Positions 44,840-54,525 of a stretch of DNA of 64,000 nucleotides are shown one piece after another. Position numbers and translations under genes: made by a program. A model generated the notes under the pieces. It had not been told where the DNA came from, did no database searches, and worked only from the letters and a program-made list of their open reading frames with translations. Each line of letters opens with the position of its first letter. The first letter of the stretch is position 1. Origin of the DNA: an uncultured Pseudomonadales bacterium (GTDB lineage Bacteria > Pseudomonadota > Gammaproteobacteria > Pseudomonadales > Balneatricaceae); the NCBI GenBank assembly GCA_937773555.1, contig CALJVT010000005.1, forward strand, positions 472,077 through 536,076. Reading direction: 5' to 3'.

Positions 44840-45685
44840 ATGCCTGCACCCATTAATACGTTTAAGCAAAAGCTTCTTTTAGGCCAGCAACAAATTGGCT
44901 TTTGGCTTGCAATGGGCAGCCCTAACGCTGCGCAAATTGCGGGTGGTGCAGGGTTTGATTGGCTGGTTATAGATGCCGAACACGGCCCCAACGACATCAC
45001 CTCCTTGGTAAGCCAAATGCACGCCTTACAGGGGTCTGCCGCTAATATTATTATTCGCCCACCCGTAGGCGAAACCTGGATGATTAAACAACTATTAGAC
45101 ATAGGCTGCCAAACCATATTGGTGCCCATGGTAGACACTGCTGAGCAAGCAAAACAGCTGGTACAAGCGATGAACTACCCCCCAAAAGGCATTCGCGGCG
45201 TAGGCGCTGCTTTAGCACGCGCGTCTCACCATAACCGCATTCCCGATTACCTACAAACAGCCAATAACCAAGTGTGCCTGATCGTGCAAATTGAAGCCCA
45301 AAGAGGGTTAGATAACCTTGCAGACATACTTAGCGTAGATGGCATTGATGGCGTGTTTATTGGCCCAGCAGATCTAGCCGCCGACATGGGCTATTTGGGC
45401 CAGCCCGCAGCTGAACCTGTACAAGAGGCTATATGTGCTGCCATTAACCAAATAGTAGCGGCAGGTAAAGCGGCAGGCATCCTCATGGCTGTGCCAGAAC
45501 TTGTACAGCACTACCTTACCCTGGGCGCCACCTTTGTGGCTGTTGGCACCGACGTGACCAGCTTTGCTACAGCCACTGATACCCTAGCTGCGCAGTACAT
45601 TAGCGGGAGTGGCGTAAATGAAAGTAAAGAAGACGCTAAAAAGAAAAATAACCCTGCTTTGCGATCGGCAGGGGATGTTTACTAG
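44840..45685 (+). CDS. hpaI: 4-hydroxy-2-oxo-heptane-1,7-dioate aldolase
   Basis: 281 residues of the HpcH/HpaI class II pyruvate aldolases. GFDWLVIDAEHGPND carries the catalytic His and acid, GAALARASHHNRIPDY the substrate Arg, and IEAQRGLDNL plus FIGPADLAADMG the metal ligands. It yields pyruvate and succinic semialdehyde. The last 25 residues (from SGSGVNESKED) are polar, basic and beyond the usual end of the family, and their codons contain the -35 of the ahcY promoter and a small hairpin. Confidence 0.93.
   Translation: MPAPINTFKQKLLLGQQQIGFWLAMGSPNAAQIAGGAGFDWLVIDAEHGPNDITSLVSQMHALQGSAANIIIRPPVGETWMIKQLLDIGCQTILVPMVDTAEQAKQLVQAMNYPPKGIRGVGAALARASHHNRIPDYLQTANNQVCLIVQIEAQRGLDNLADILSVDGIDGVFIGPADLAADMGYLGQPAAEPVQEAICAAINQIVAAGKAAGILMAVPELVQHYLTLGATFVAVGTDVTSFATATDTLAAQYISGSGVNESKEDAKKKNNPALRSAGDVY
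45652..45673 (+). terminator. Small hairpin in the hpaI tail
   Basis: CCCTGC (45652-45657) pairs with GCAGGG (45668-45673); only a short GATGTTT follows. It overlaps the ahcY -35 element, so it may weaken read-through from hpaI or fold in the ahcY promoter region. Confidence 0.35.
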
Positions 45686-45693
45686 CGTATAAT
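45665..45693 (+). promoter_or_regulatory. Sigma-70-type promoter for ahcY inside the hpaI 3' end
   Basis: TCGGCA, a 17-nt spacer and a perfect TATAAT lie 35 nt before the ahcY ATG. This gives the housekeeping ahcY gene transcription independent of the hpa operon. The space is too short for an S-adenosylhomocysteine riboswitch. Confidence 0.6.
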
Positions 45694-45727
45694 ATTGCCT
45701 GATTTTTAACCTATGGACGCTTTACCA

Positions 45728-47107
45728 ATGACTGACTTCACCGATTACAAGGTTGCCGATATCTCTTTAGCCCCATTTGGCCGTATGGAAATTGACATCG
45801 CAGAAACCGAAATGCCTGCCCTAATGGCATTACGCACTAAATACGCCGCACAAAAACCACTAGCCAATGCTAAGGTCATGGGCTGTATCCACATGACCAT
45901 TCAAACCGCTGTGCTGATTGAAACATTAGTGGATTTGGGTGCTGAAGTGCGCTGGTCTTCTTGCAATATCTTCTCTACTCAAGACCACGCAGCAGCGGCT
46001 ATTGCTGCTGCAGGAATCCCTGTATTTGCCTGGAAAGGCGAAACGGAAGAAGAGGCAGAATGGTGTATTGAGCAAACCATTGTGCAAGACGGCAAAGACT
46101 GGGGCGCTAATATGATCCTAGACGATGGTGGCGATCTAACCACCATGCTGCATGACCAATTCCCAGAAATATTGGCCAACTGCCATGGTATTTCTGAAGA
46201 AACCACCACTGGCGTTCACCGCTTACAAGAAATGTTAGAAGCCGGCACCCTTAAAGTACCCGCTATCAACGTTAACGACGCAGTCACCAAGAGTAAAAAC
46301 GACAACAAATACGGCTGTCGCCACTCTTTAAATGATGCCATCAAACGTGCTACAGACCATCTTCTAGCAGGTAAAAAAGCCCTTGTAGTGGGTTATGGCG
46401 ACGTAGGCAAAGGTTCAGCAGCATCTTTACGTCAAGAAGGTATGATCGTTAAGATCACCGAAATAGATCCCATTTGTGCCATGCAGGCCTGTATGGATGG
46501 CTTTGAAGTGGTGTCACCTTACCTAGACGGTATTAACACGGGTGACATCAGCTGCATTAATACCTCTTTAATGGGCACCACAGACATCATTGTGACTACC
46601 ACTGGCAACACCAACGTGTGTGACGACAACATGCTAAAGACCATTAAAAACGGTGCTGTAGTCTGTAACATTGGTCACTTCGACAACGAAATCGATACCG
46701 CTTTTATGCGTGAGCACTGGAAGTTTGAAGAAGTGAAGCCTCAAGTACACAAAGTTTACCGTGCCGCTGATCACAACAAAGCTGACTTTGTTTTGCTTTT
46801 AGCTGAAGGCCGCTTAGTTAACCTAGGTAATGCCACAGGTCACCCATCACGTATCATGGATGGTTCTTTCGCCAACCAAGTGTTAGCGCAAATGCACCTA
46901 TGGGACGCCAAGTTTGCAGACTTAAGCGAAGCCGACAAGAAAGCCAACTTATGGCTAAGAATATTGCCAAAGAAGCTAGACGAAGAAGTAGCAGCAGACA
47001 TGGTGGCAGGGTTTGGTGGTGTAATGACCAAGCTAACCACGACTCAAGCGGGCTACATTAACGTGCCCTTTGATGGCCCGTTTAAGCCAGAGAGCTATAA
47101 GTACTAA
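45728..47107 (+). CDS. ahcY: Adenosylhomocysteinase
   Basis: About 459 residues from the ATG at 45728 ([11 protein letters not shown]); an ATG five codons upstream is less likely. [20 protein letters not shown], the NAD-binding [15 protein letters not shown], and the C-terminal Lys-Tyr of the oligomer contact (PESYKY end) are diagnostic. It hydrolyses S-adenosylhomocysteine to adenosine and homocysteine. It follows hpaI but has its own promoter and, after it, a GC-rich hairpin, so it is a separate unit. Confidence 0.97.
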   Translation: MTDFTDYKVADISLAPFGRMEIDIAETEMPALMALRTKYAAQKPLANAKVMGCIHMTIQTAVLIETLVDLGAEVRWSSCNIFSTQDHAAAAIAAAGIPVFAWKGETEEEAEWCIEQTIVQDGKDWGANMILDDGGDLTTMLHDQFPEILANCHGISEETTTGVHRLQEMLEAGTLKVPAINVNDAVTKSKNDNKYGCRHSLNDAIKRATDHLLAGKKALVVGYGDVGKGSAASLRQEGMIVKITEIDPICAMQACMDGFEVVSPYLDGINTGDISCINTSLMGTTDIIVTTTGNTNVCDDNMLKTIKNGAVVCNIGHFDNEIDTAFMREHWKFEEVKPQVHKVYRAADHNKADFVLLLAEGRLVNLGNATGHPSRIMDGSFANQVLAQMHLWDAKFADLSEADKKANLWLRILPKKLDEEVAADMVAGFGGVMTKLTTTQAGYINVPFDGPFKPESYKY

Positions 47108-47116
47108 ACTGCATGG

Positions 47117-47140
47117 GGCGGCCCTGCCGCCTCGTTTCTT
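47117..47140 (+). terminator. Rho-independent terminator after ahcY
   Basis: GGCGGC and GCCGCC pair around a CCT loop (47117-47131), followed by TCGTTTCTT. It starts 10 nt after the ahcY stop. Confidence 0.65.
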
Positions 47141-47864
47141 GCTAACACTTAAACGCCTACACCTCCTTATTGCATTTTTCTAGCGCTGTTACCCCCCCAT
47201 CTTTGCAAGCTCAAAGAGGCTGTGAAATGTCTTATTTTTGCAAACCCCTAAATTCATACTACACTTTAAATAACTCATCAGGCTTCACCCCTAGTGAGTT
47301 ATACCACTGCAAACGGGTTGCAATTGAAAGACAAGGAAGCCAAGACAACGTCTGCTTTTAGGCATTAGCCTAGTCTTCTTCATCTTCCAATGACAACACC
47401 GTTTCGTATTATTCCGCATGGATGCGGTCATAAACTACGGGGCATGGACGTCCCGTCCAAAAAGCAGTGTTTGCCAACATGGACGTAGGCGCAAAGTGCG
47501 GGGCAAGGAGGCCCCGCCACCTTAGCGCCAGCAGGCACAGCTGCCGCTGGCAGCCAGCCTTTATTTACTTCATGCCATTACTTAAAGCCCAAGGCTGTGT
47601 ATAGGTTTACGGAGGTCAGTATCCTAATAAGGTTTAATGGAGCCAATAGGCTGCATTAAACTAAGCGGCTAAACGCAAATTCACTGCCACACGCAAAGCA
47701 TTCACCCCGTATATTGTCGAGACTGAAGCACCTCTTCCAGTTAACACAACAACTCTTGAGTGTACCCCAAGTTAAAAAAAGGGGGCGGGAAGTAACTACT
47801 TTCATGTTACCAAATCACTTGTTTATACTTCACATCAAAGACTGGAGGCTAGAGGAAAACCAAG
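47141..47864. other. Non-coding region of about 720 nt with stacked hairpins
   Basis: No convincing gene: the open frames at 47170-47361 and 47714-47929 lack family features and ribosome-binding sites. ATGGACGT occurs twice (near 47451 and 47479). Three stems crowd 47488-47550: GGCGC/GCGCC (47488-47492 with 47525-47529) encloses GCGGGGC/GCCCCGC (47498-47504 with 47511-47517), and CCAGC-GGCA pairs with TGCC-GCTGG (47528-47550). It could be a structured RNA or a remnant of a repeat element. Confidence 0.5.
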
Positions 47865-49100
47865 TCACTCCTGGGGTTTCGTTCGCGCTTGATAACTTAA
47901 TTGCCCTGCAATTAAAGCCATCATCATAACAAACAGAACACCAGCATTATTAATATCCCAGATCATTTCCACTAAGCCAAAGTCCATATAAGCAACAGCT
48001 GTAATTACACCTGCAATCGCTAAGGACTTGTGTTGACTGACATGAATTTTACAATACCAAATAAAGCTCATGTAAATAGAAAAAATGGAGAGTGGTCCAA
48101 ACACACCATAGGCCACAATGCTGCTAAAGAACTGACTATGGGGGTGGTGTATTTGAGAAGCTGCAGGGTCAACTAATCCATTCTCAATTAACAGTAATAA
48201 CTGCGGATAAAAAGAACCAATACCTGTTCCAAACCATGGGTTCTGGAGAAAAATTAACCAAGAAGAATGCCACAAGGCGAGACGAATACCCGCAGAACCA
48301 TCAAACACCTCGCCAGTTTGAGCATATTGAAAAATTGCCGGTATTACCATGGACACTCGAGACTGAATAAATGGAGAAAAGTGCCACACTAAGGTGGCAC
48401 TCACTAACAACGTCACAAGAAGAGCGATGCGTTTGCGCCATGAGGGTTTATCAAGAAGGTCTACTAAAATCCATGCGATAACAGGTAGTGAAATCCAGCC
48501 ACCTTTTGCTCCAGAGGCTAAAGATCCAAACATACCAATGAAAAAGGCAATCAGTGCCACAGCCAACCAACGCTTATCGGCCTGCCACTTAGGCTGAAAC
48601 AAAACCAAGCTTAAAACCCCTAATAATAAACTAATATCACCAAAGGCATTAATTAGAGAGGATGTACCACCCCAAACTCGACTAATTCCTAAGGTATTTT
48701 TTTGATAGTAAGCCCAACATCCTGCGACTACTGCGCCACACCAAACCCCCCACCTCATGGCCGCTACATTAAAGCCATATTGGCGCACCAACAAAAACAC
48801 GCAAATAACCAATAGAAAACGGCTAGACTCTTGAAAGTGGCCCCAAACCCAGTTTTGTTGGCGAAAGTACAGGTCAATAAACACCACCGCAGGGTAAAAA
48901 AACCACGGAGTGAGTAAGATAAGCTCTTGTTTTTTAAGGTTTAACTCAAAGCGTGTTAAACCCCACGAAACAAGCGAAAATAAAGCTAAAAGTGCAGCAA
49001 CTAGATAAAATATAGACGGGTAGTTAATGCTTGTGGCAGGCAATAAAAAAGCGGCCCCCGTAAGTAGCATATAATGTGATTTGGCTAATCTGTGGTGCAT
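47865..49100 (-). CDS. O-antigen ligase / Wzy-type membrane protein
   Basis: 411 residues with about 11 hydrophobic helices and a large periplasmic loop (about 240-320) holding GTGIGSFYPQL and HHPHSQFFSSIVAYG, the conserved H/NSxF motif of the WaaL/Wzy (PF04932) family. It either ligates polysaccharide to lipid A core or polymerises repeat units. It is the last gene of the polysaccharide operon, 37 nt after the FkbM pseudogene. Confidence 0.85.
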   Translation of the reverse strand: MHHRLAKSHYMLLTGAAFLLPATSINYPSIFYLVAALLALFSLVSWGLTRFELNLKKQELILLTPWFFYPAVVFIDLYFRQQNWVWGHFQESSRFLLVICVFLLVRQYGFNVAAMRWGVWCGAVVAGCWAYYQKNTLGISRVWGGTSSLINAFGDISLLLGVLSLVLFQPKWQADKRWLAVALIAFFIGMFGSLASGAKGGWISLPVIAWILVDLLDKPSWRKRIALLVTLLVSATLVWHFSPFIQSRVSMVIPAIFQYAQTGEVFDGSAGIRLALWHSSWLIFLQNPWFGTGIGSFYPQLLLLIENGLVDPAASQIHHPHSQFFSSIVAYGVFGPLSIFSIYMSFIWYCKIHVSQHKSLAIAGVITAVAYMDFGLVEMIWDINNAGVLFVMMMALIAGQLSYQARTKPQE

Positions 49101-49137
49101 ATTAAGGAAAACCTGTTTTTTGGGGAGTCAATAACAA

Positions 49138-49880
49138 TTAATTTATTTGCGACTTGTGTATATAAAGTCGGTCCTGTGACAAGCGTGCCACCAGGACATA
49201 GCTATAGCTGGCTAACAAGGCTTGTATTTCATCTTCTCCACGCACATTATCAAAATAATTGGGTAACATTTCCATAAAAATAAGCTTTGGTCTAATTTTA
49301 CCCATGCTACTCAAGGCATCAAACTCTGCGCCCTCTATGTCCATGTGCATGAAATCGATTTCGTCAATATTATTTAGCTCGCACAGACGATCGAACCTAA
49401 GGCCATCTACCGTCACAGACTCAGTGTTTTGTTCGATATGAGGGAATTTTTCTTTGTATTCGTCGCTATGTTGATACAAGGACCCTTGGCCATCCACCTT
49501 GCCATCAATTTTTGAGGTGTACCAGTCTATAGGCCCATCTTTTAGGCACACGGCGTTATTCACCACTTCAGCATGGGTGTGAGCTAAGTTTTTAATCACC
49601 ACACCAACCCGCACGGGATCTGCCTCAACGGTAACGATGCGGGCATTAGGAAAAGCCCGGGCAAAACGCAACGCATCCCCACCATCAAAAGATCCCAAGT
49701 TCTAACACCACTTTAGGTTCTATGTTTAGCTGCGCTAACCACTTGGTATTAAAGCCTGAATGGCTCAGCCTAATAGGCGTTCCTTCAATGTCAGTATCGT
49801 ATTCACCCTCTCGCAAGTGGCGTTGCCGTAATGCCCCACCTCAGCAGCCTTAACCGGGCCAAATGCAATCTCAATTTCAT
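49138..49880 (-). pseudogene. FkbM-family methyltransferase, two +1 frameshifts
   Basis: Read from the ATG at 49880 (MKLRLHLARLRLLRW), the frame breaks at a G-run (CCCC on the plus strand, 49834-49837) and again at 49694-49696. Removing one G at each place restores about 246 residues: LREGEYDTDIEGTPIRLSHS, then VVLELGSFDGGDALRFARAF with the SAM-binding glycine loop, then IDFMHMDIEGAEFDAL and a normal end. FkbM proteins O-methylate sugars. The start overlaps the GT25 stop (TGATG), which supports it. Either the gene is inactive or the sequence has two insertion errors; all the rest of the domain is well kept. Confidence 0.82.
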
Positions 49881-50629
49881 CAACTACCCCTGTCAACTGT
49901 TAACGCATAACCCGTTGCTTTTAATAATAATTTAAATCTAAACCATGGGCGAACCACTTCTAACCTTAGCTTGGCCCAGCCTAATTTCTTTTTGCTTGGG
50001 CTAATGGTAGAGCCGCCCACTTGAGCACTCAACTCACGTACCTTATTTTCATCGACCAGATACACAGAAAAATCATATCGCCAGTTAAACTGAAATTCAA
50101 CATCAATTGGCTGATAGAAACTGGCACATTTATTAACAAATTCTTGCGCCGCTAAACGATTCCACAGCTGCGCTTGAAAGCCAAGGGGAATGCGCCAAGG
50201 CTTCAAAATGGTGGCATTAGATAGGTGCCCTACTTGGCTGCCAAAAACACGCCGCTTGCTATAGAGCTTCACAACACCAGCATTATTACAGCCCAACCAG
50301 TTGGCAATGGCCTCCATACCCTCTGATGCTTCTAACAGCTCTACATCGTCTTCCAAAATCAACCCATACTCAACGGCAGGGTCTGCCAAAAATTGCTTCA
50401 ATGCCTTTAAATGGGACATAAAACAGGCCACTTCAGCGCTCTTGAGTGGCAAAAAATAGTCAGCCGTATTGCGCGCAGTATTATACCCTGATTCATCCAA
50501 ACTATGGGACTGGGCATCAATGGCGTCAACACGTTGGTGCGCAACCCCCAAGTCAGACAAGTGGCTATGAATACGCTGCCAGCGATCAGCAGAACGGTCT
50601 AAATTGATTACATAGGTTTGCATTTTCAT
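49880..50629 (-). CDS. Glycosyltransferase family 25 (LPS biosynthesis)
   Basis: 249 residues. YVINLDRSADRWQRI at the start, the VACFMSHLKALKQFL segment and the acidic LILEDDVEL motif are those of GT25 enzymes such as the lgt galactosyltransferases. It adds a hexose to a surface glycan on the cytoplasmic side. It lies between the GT11 pseudogene and the FkbM pseudogene and is itself intact. Confidence 0.88.
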   Translation of the reverse strand: MKMQTYVINLDRSADRWQRIHSHLSDLGVAHQRVDAIDAQSHSLDESGYNTARNTADYFLPLKSAEVACFMSHLKALKQFLADPAVEYGLILEDDVELLEASEGMEAIANWLGCNNAGVVKLYSKRRVFGSQVGHLSNATILKPWRIPLGFQAQLWNRLAAQEFVNKCASFYQPIDVEFQFNWRYDFSVYLVDENKVRELSAQVGGSTISPSKKKLGWAKLRLEVVRPWFRFKLLLKATGYALTVDRGS

Positions 50630-50663
50630 CAGCAGCTCATCTTTATAATCATCAAGTTACCCA

Positions 50664-51555
50664 CTACGACTTAGCCAAGGTGTTCCAACCAGCAGGGATA
50701 ATATCTTGCTGTGCCATATGCTTGGCATCAAACCAAGGTTGGGGTGCAACAATAATCTTACTGGCATAATCATTCAAATAGGCTCCCCACCAGCTGAAGG
50801 AACTGTTGGCAATAATTTGGTGCTGGCATGCGCTAATGAGCCACAGATCTTGCTCGGCAGAAAAACCAAAGTCCGACACAAAAATAATATTGGGATGTTG
50901 AATATTGGTGCGCACCCAGTCGGGGTCATCGGAAAACACATACAGATCAACGTCGCCTAATTTTTCAATCATCAACTGCAGCGCCGTTTGATAATAGTGG
51001 GCACTGGTTACCCCGTGCTTAACTAGCGCTTTAGGGTCTGATAAATAATCGCCTCGCCTCACGTGCATAGCCACACTTGGGCTACTAGCCATCTGCGCAG
51101 CCAACTTTACCGCAGCTGATGGCAGTGGATTTTTAAGTACCAAGTCAGTTCGCAACTGGTGCCCATGGTTGGCAAAATAGCGTTCAGACTGCCAAAAGCC
51201 AGACAACATTACCGCGTTGCTCTGGGCTGAGTGCTGCAGCATCAAAGCTATGCTCGGTTTCGTGATAGTAACCCAGCCAAGGGTTAATTTGGCGCCTTAA
51301 CGCGCGACTTAACTTCCATACAGGCTCTTTAAAATGAGTGGCTTCTGCCTCGGTTAAATAACGGGCTCTAATGGCAAACTCATCGATAGCTAGCCCAGAA
51401 ATGCAGCCCTTGCGTAATATAAAGCGCGGGTCCAGAACCAGTTCAGCCTGCCTAGCATCTGCCAACGCTCGGCCCATTGCATATTGAAACAGCTGGTTAC
51501 CCAAACCACCCAACAAACGCACGTAAACAGCATGTTTAATGTCGTCCATAAACAT
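50664..51555 (-). pseudogene. GT11 (alpha-1,2-fucosyltransferase-like) glycosyltransferase, one +1 frameshift
   Basis: The N-terminal frame (51555 down to about 51227; MFMDDIKHAVYVRLLGGLGN, with GGLGNQLFQYAMGRAL) and the C-terminal frame (from about 51226; SGFWQSERYF, HVRRGDYL, SSFSWWGAYL) are parts of one GT11 protein. Removing one base from the GGG at plus-strand 51224-51226 joins them into about 296 residues, the normal length. GT11 enzymes transfer fucose from GDP-fucose, made from the gmd product, or a related GDP-6-deoxyhexose. The start overlaps the manC 3' end by 20 nt. Confidence 0.85.
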
Positions 51556-52965
51556 CCTCTAACCGCTCAATGTCATCTTCACCCAAATAACTACCCGATT
51601 GAACTTCAACCAGGTGTAGCGCCTCATGAGTTTCATTGGCCAAACTAGTGCACAGCACCCACGGGGATGTATATGGAGTCGTTGGCATCAAGCAGATGGT
51701 CTACGCCATCCACATGCACCTTAGCCTGGCCTTGCACGACGACCCAATGTTCAGCACGAAATTGATGCCGCTGCAGGCTTAATCGTGCGCCAGGGTTAAC
51801 ACTGATACGCTTTACTTGGTAGTTAGGGCCACTATCAACACTGTCATAACTGCCCCACGGGCGATAGACCTCTCGTTGATGACTCAATTCGTTTCGCCCA
51901 GCTAACGTGGCCACTAGCTCTTTGACCTGCTGTGCTTGGTTAAGCTTTGCTACTAGCACCGCGTCTTTAGTTTCAATAATGGCAATGTCTTCCATACCCA
52001 GCACAGCCAGCAAACGGCTATCAGCTTTAAGCAAACAGTTGTGGCTACCCATTGCCAAAACATCACCCTGTTTAACATTGCCACATTCGTCCTTCGCATT
52101 AGCTTGCCAAAGAGACTGCAAATCACCCACATCACTCCAACCACAAGCCACTGGCACAACCACTGCTTTTTGAGTCTTCTCCATAATGGCATAGTCTATG
52201 GAGATGCTTTCGCACTGCTCAAATTCAGCAACGGACAAACGGATAAAATCTAAATCTTTGGCGGAGCCATTGAGGGCATTTTGACATTGCTTAAGTAAAG
52301 TAGGACAAAGGGTTAAAGCCTCTGCCAGCAACACACTGGGCTTAACAATGAACATGCCACTGTTCCACAAATAATCACCTGCAGCTAAATAAGCTTGGGC
52401 CACAGCTGCATTAGGCTTTTCAACAAATTTCTCTACCCCAAAGCCCTTCAGCACAGCATCGCCACAATGAATATAGCCATAACCTGTGCAAGCAAAGCTA
52501 GGCGTAATGCCCAAGGTGACAATAAAACCTTGGGCCGCTAATGCATGAGCTGAACTTAAAGCGGCATGAAAAGCGGGCACATCAGCAATATCATGATCGG
52601 CAGACAACACCAACATGGGTTCGTCTGTGTCCATCTGCTGTAAACGCAAGGCGGCGATAATGACTGCAGGGGCAGTATTACGGCCCATGAGGCTCTAATA
52701 TGATATCGGCGTCTTGGCCTATACTACGCAACTGTTCTGCGGCCAAAAACCGGTGATCCTGATTACAAATGAGCTGACTATTGACTTGGTCTAGCCCATG
52801 CAACCGCGCAAACGTCTGCTGCAACATGGTGTGTTGGTGGTGGTTGTCCACCAATACCTGATATTGCTTAGGGTAGGATGCGCGAGACAAGGGCCACAAG
52901 CGGCTTCCCACACCCCCAGACATAACCACCGGAGCAAAAACCAAAGGCGTTTTTAAAGCAGTCAT
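51536..52965 (-). pseudogene. manC: Mannose-1-phosphate guanylyltransferase, two +1 frameshifts
   Basis: Three frames make one ManC of about 475 residues once two single extra bases are removed. Frame 1 (from 52965) has MSGGVGSRLWPLSRASYPKQ and stops after ILEPHGP; an extra base at about 52689 breaks LEP-MGRNTAPAV. Frame 2 runs to 51645 (GWSDVGDLQSLW, FVEKP, the cupin-type isomerase half); an extra T at about 51647 breaks it. Frame 3 then reads SLANETHEALHLVEVQSGSY to a TAA at 51536. ManC makes GDP-mannose, the precursor for gmd, so loss would disable the pathway unless another copy exists. Confidence 0.88.
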
Positions 52966-54060
52966 TTAAGCGTAAAAGGCCTTCACCGCATCACATATAC
53001 GAGTGATATCAGCGTCTGTTAATTGATTAGACGAGGGCAACCACAAGCCATTTACCCCAATATTTTCTGACACAGGGTGATTGCCAGCAAGATCATAAAC
53101 CTTTTGCTGGTGAATAGGCGGGTACATTACGCGGGTGCCTATCAATTCGGTCTTTAAGAAGGCAGATAATGCCTCTCGCTGCTCTACCAAGGCATCAATA
53201 AACCAAGGCGTGGTAATGCTTAAGTCGTGGGCAAATAGCTTTACCTGTGGGCAGTTAGCCAACTGATCTGCATACTGCTGCCAGATTTGTTTTTTGCGCA
53301 CAACCCGGTCTGCTAACTTATCCATTTGGCACAAACCCACCACTGCCTGTAATTCGGTGAATTTAAAATTAAAACCCAAGCTGTCATGAATGTCGTTACC
53401 GCCACTAGCTCGGCCAAAATCTTTCAAGCGCCTTAATCTTTCTGCGACACCATCATCATTAGTCACCAATGCGCCACCTTGGCCTGTGGATATAATCTTC
53501 GGTGCAGAAAAAGAAAAACTGCCTACTAGGCCTTTAGTACCTGTATGGGCGCCATCTGGGTAATAACTCCCCAAGCCTTGGGCAGCATCTTCAATCAGCA
53601 AAAGACCACGCTCATCACAAAGCCTTTGAAAAGCCTCAATACCGGCACTTGGCGCACGTCCATTAGCAACCACCAACATAATGGCTTTGGTTTTGGCCGT
53701 AATGGCCTTTTTCACTAAAGCAATATCCAAACACAGGGTGTTGGGTTCAACATCCACAAACACCGGCACTGCACCAAACATCCGCAGGGAGTTAGGGCTG
53801 GCGATCATGGTGTAGTTAGGCACAATCACCTCGTCACCAGCCTCCACACCTGCTGCCATGGCGGCTAGGGTTAAGCTAATGGTCCCATTGTTCACTACCA
53901 CACAATGCTTAGCGCCAGTGAACTGAGCAATACTTTGCTCAAAAGCTTCTGTCTTTTTAAACTCAGTTAAAAAGCCATCTTCATCCATATAGGCCATGAG
54001 GGCCTGTTTTTCTTCTGCGCCAAACCATGGGCGCATTTGCATAATAAATTCTTTGGCCAC
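52966..54060 (-). CDS. DegT/DnrJ/EryC1 aminotransferase, GDP-perosamine synthase-like
   Basis: 364 residues. The PLP Lys is in SFSAPKIISTGQGGALVT; a Lys here (not the His of ColD-type dehydratases) means transamination. NNGTISLTLAAMAAGVEAGD and EDAAQGLGSYY are the family motifs. With gmd in the same operon, the substrate is probably GDP-4-keto-6-deoxymannose and the product GDP-perosamine. Its stop directly abuts the manC start. Confidence 0.83.
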   Translation of the reverse strand: MAKEFIMQMRPWFGAEEKQALMAYMDEDGFLTEFKKTEAFEQSIAQFTGAKHCVVVNNGTISLTLAAMAAGVEAGDEVIVPNYTMIASPNSLRMFGAVPVFVDVEPNTLCLDIALVKKAITAKTKAIMLVVANGRAPSAGIEAFQRLCDERGLLLIEDAAQGLGSYYPDGAHTGTKGLVGSFSFSAPKIISTGQGGALVTNDDGVAERLRRLKDFGRASGGNDIHDSLGFNFKFTELQAVVGLCQMDKLADRVVRKKQIWQQYADQLANCPQVKLFAHDLSITTPWFIDALVEQREALSAFLKTELIGTRVMYPPIHQQKVYDLAGNHPVSENIGVNGLWLPSSNQLTDADITRICDAVKAFYA

Positions 54061-54062
54061 AA

Positions 54063-54470
54063 TTAGATCCGTCTTCTGTCAACTTCGGCGCCTAAGTAAG
54101 GGCCATTTTTAATTTCCAACACCTGAGTGCCATCCTCAATGATGTCATAACCATGGCCACCGCGAAGTAGGATTACCACATCACCCTCATGGGCGTTAAA
54201 TTCAGCAAGGGGTTGGTCTTGTAGACCAAAAATACGCGCCTTTATAGCTCCACAGCGCACGTATAATACTTCTTGGGTTACCGTGACTTCCCGTGGTACA
54301 TGATTATGCACATGGGGCTTTAAGGCGGTGCCTGTGTCATAACCCCAACTGCCCACTTGCACATATTCCTCATCTTGAGAAAAAAAGTTAAGCCCGTCTT
54401 TCCACGCTTCTGCAGCAGGTATGTGGCGCGCTAATAATTGCTCGCCATCTTTGTATTCTTTAATCATCAT
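54063..54470 (-). CDS. Small cupin-fold protein of the polysaccharide operon
   Basis: About 135 residues from the ATG at 54470. HVHNHVPREVTVTQEVLYV and GDVVILLRGGHGYDIIEDGT are the two cupin motifs with potential metal-binding His. Function is not known; such proteins near sugar aminotransferase genes may be isomerases or sensors. It lies 2 nt before the aminotransferase gene and after the epimerase gene. Confidence 0.7.
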   Translation of the reverse strand: MMIKEYKDGEQLLARHIPAAEAWKDGLNFFSQDEEYVQVGSWGYDTGTALKPHVHNHVPREVTVTQEVLYVRCGAIKARIFGLQDQPLAEFNAHEGDVVILLRGGHGYDIIEDGTQVLEIKNGPYLGAEVDRRRI

Positions 54471-54525
54471 ATTCTCTTTATATACAACATCATTATTCAC
54501 CCATGCAATCAGGTACCCAGATTAA

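Noticed and set aside
45686-45727. S-adenosylhomocysteine riboswitch upstream of ahcY
   Set aside because: Only about 30 nt separate the promoter -10 from the start codon, too short for the known aptamer.
47170-47361. 63-codon plus-strand frame after ahcY
   Set aside because: Starts inside the terminator flank, has no convincing ribosome-binding site and shows no recognisable motif.
47714-47929. 71-codon plus-strand frame before the O-antigen ligase gene
   Set aside because: Overlaps the 3' end of the ligase on the other strand and has no family features.
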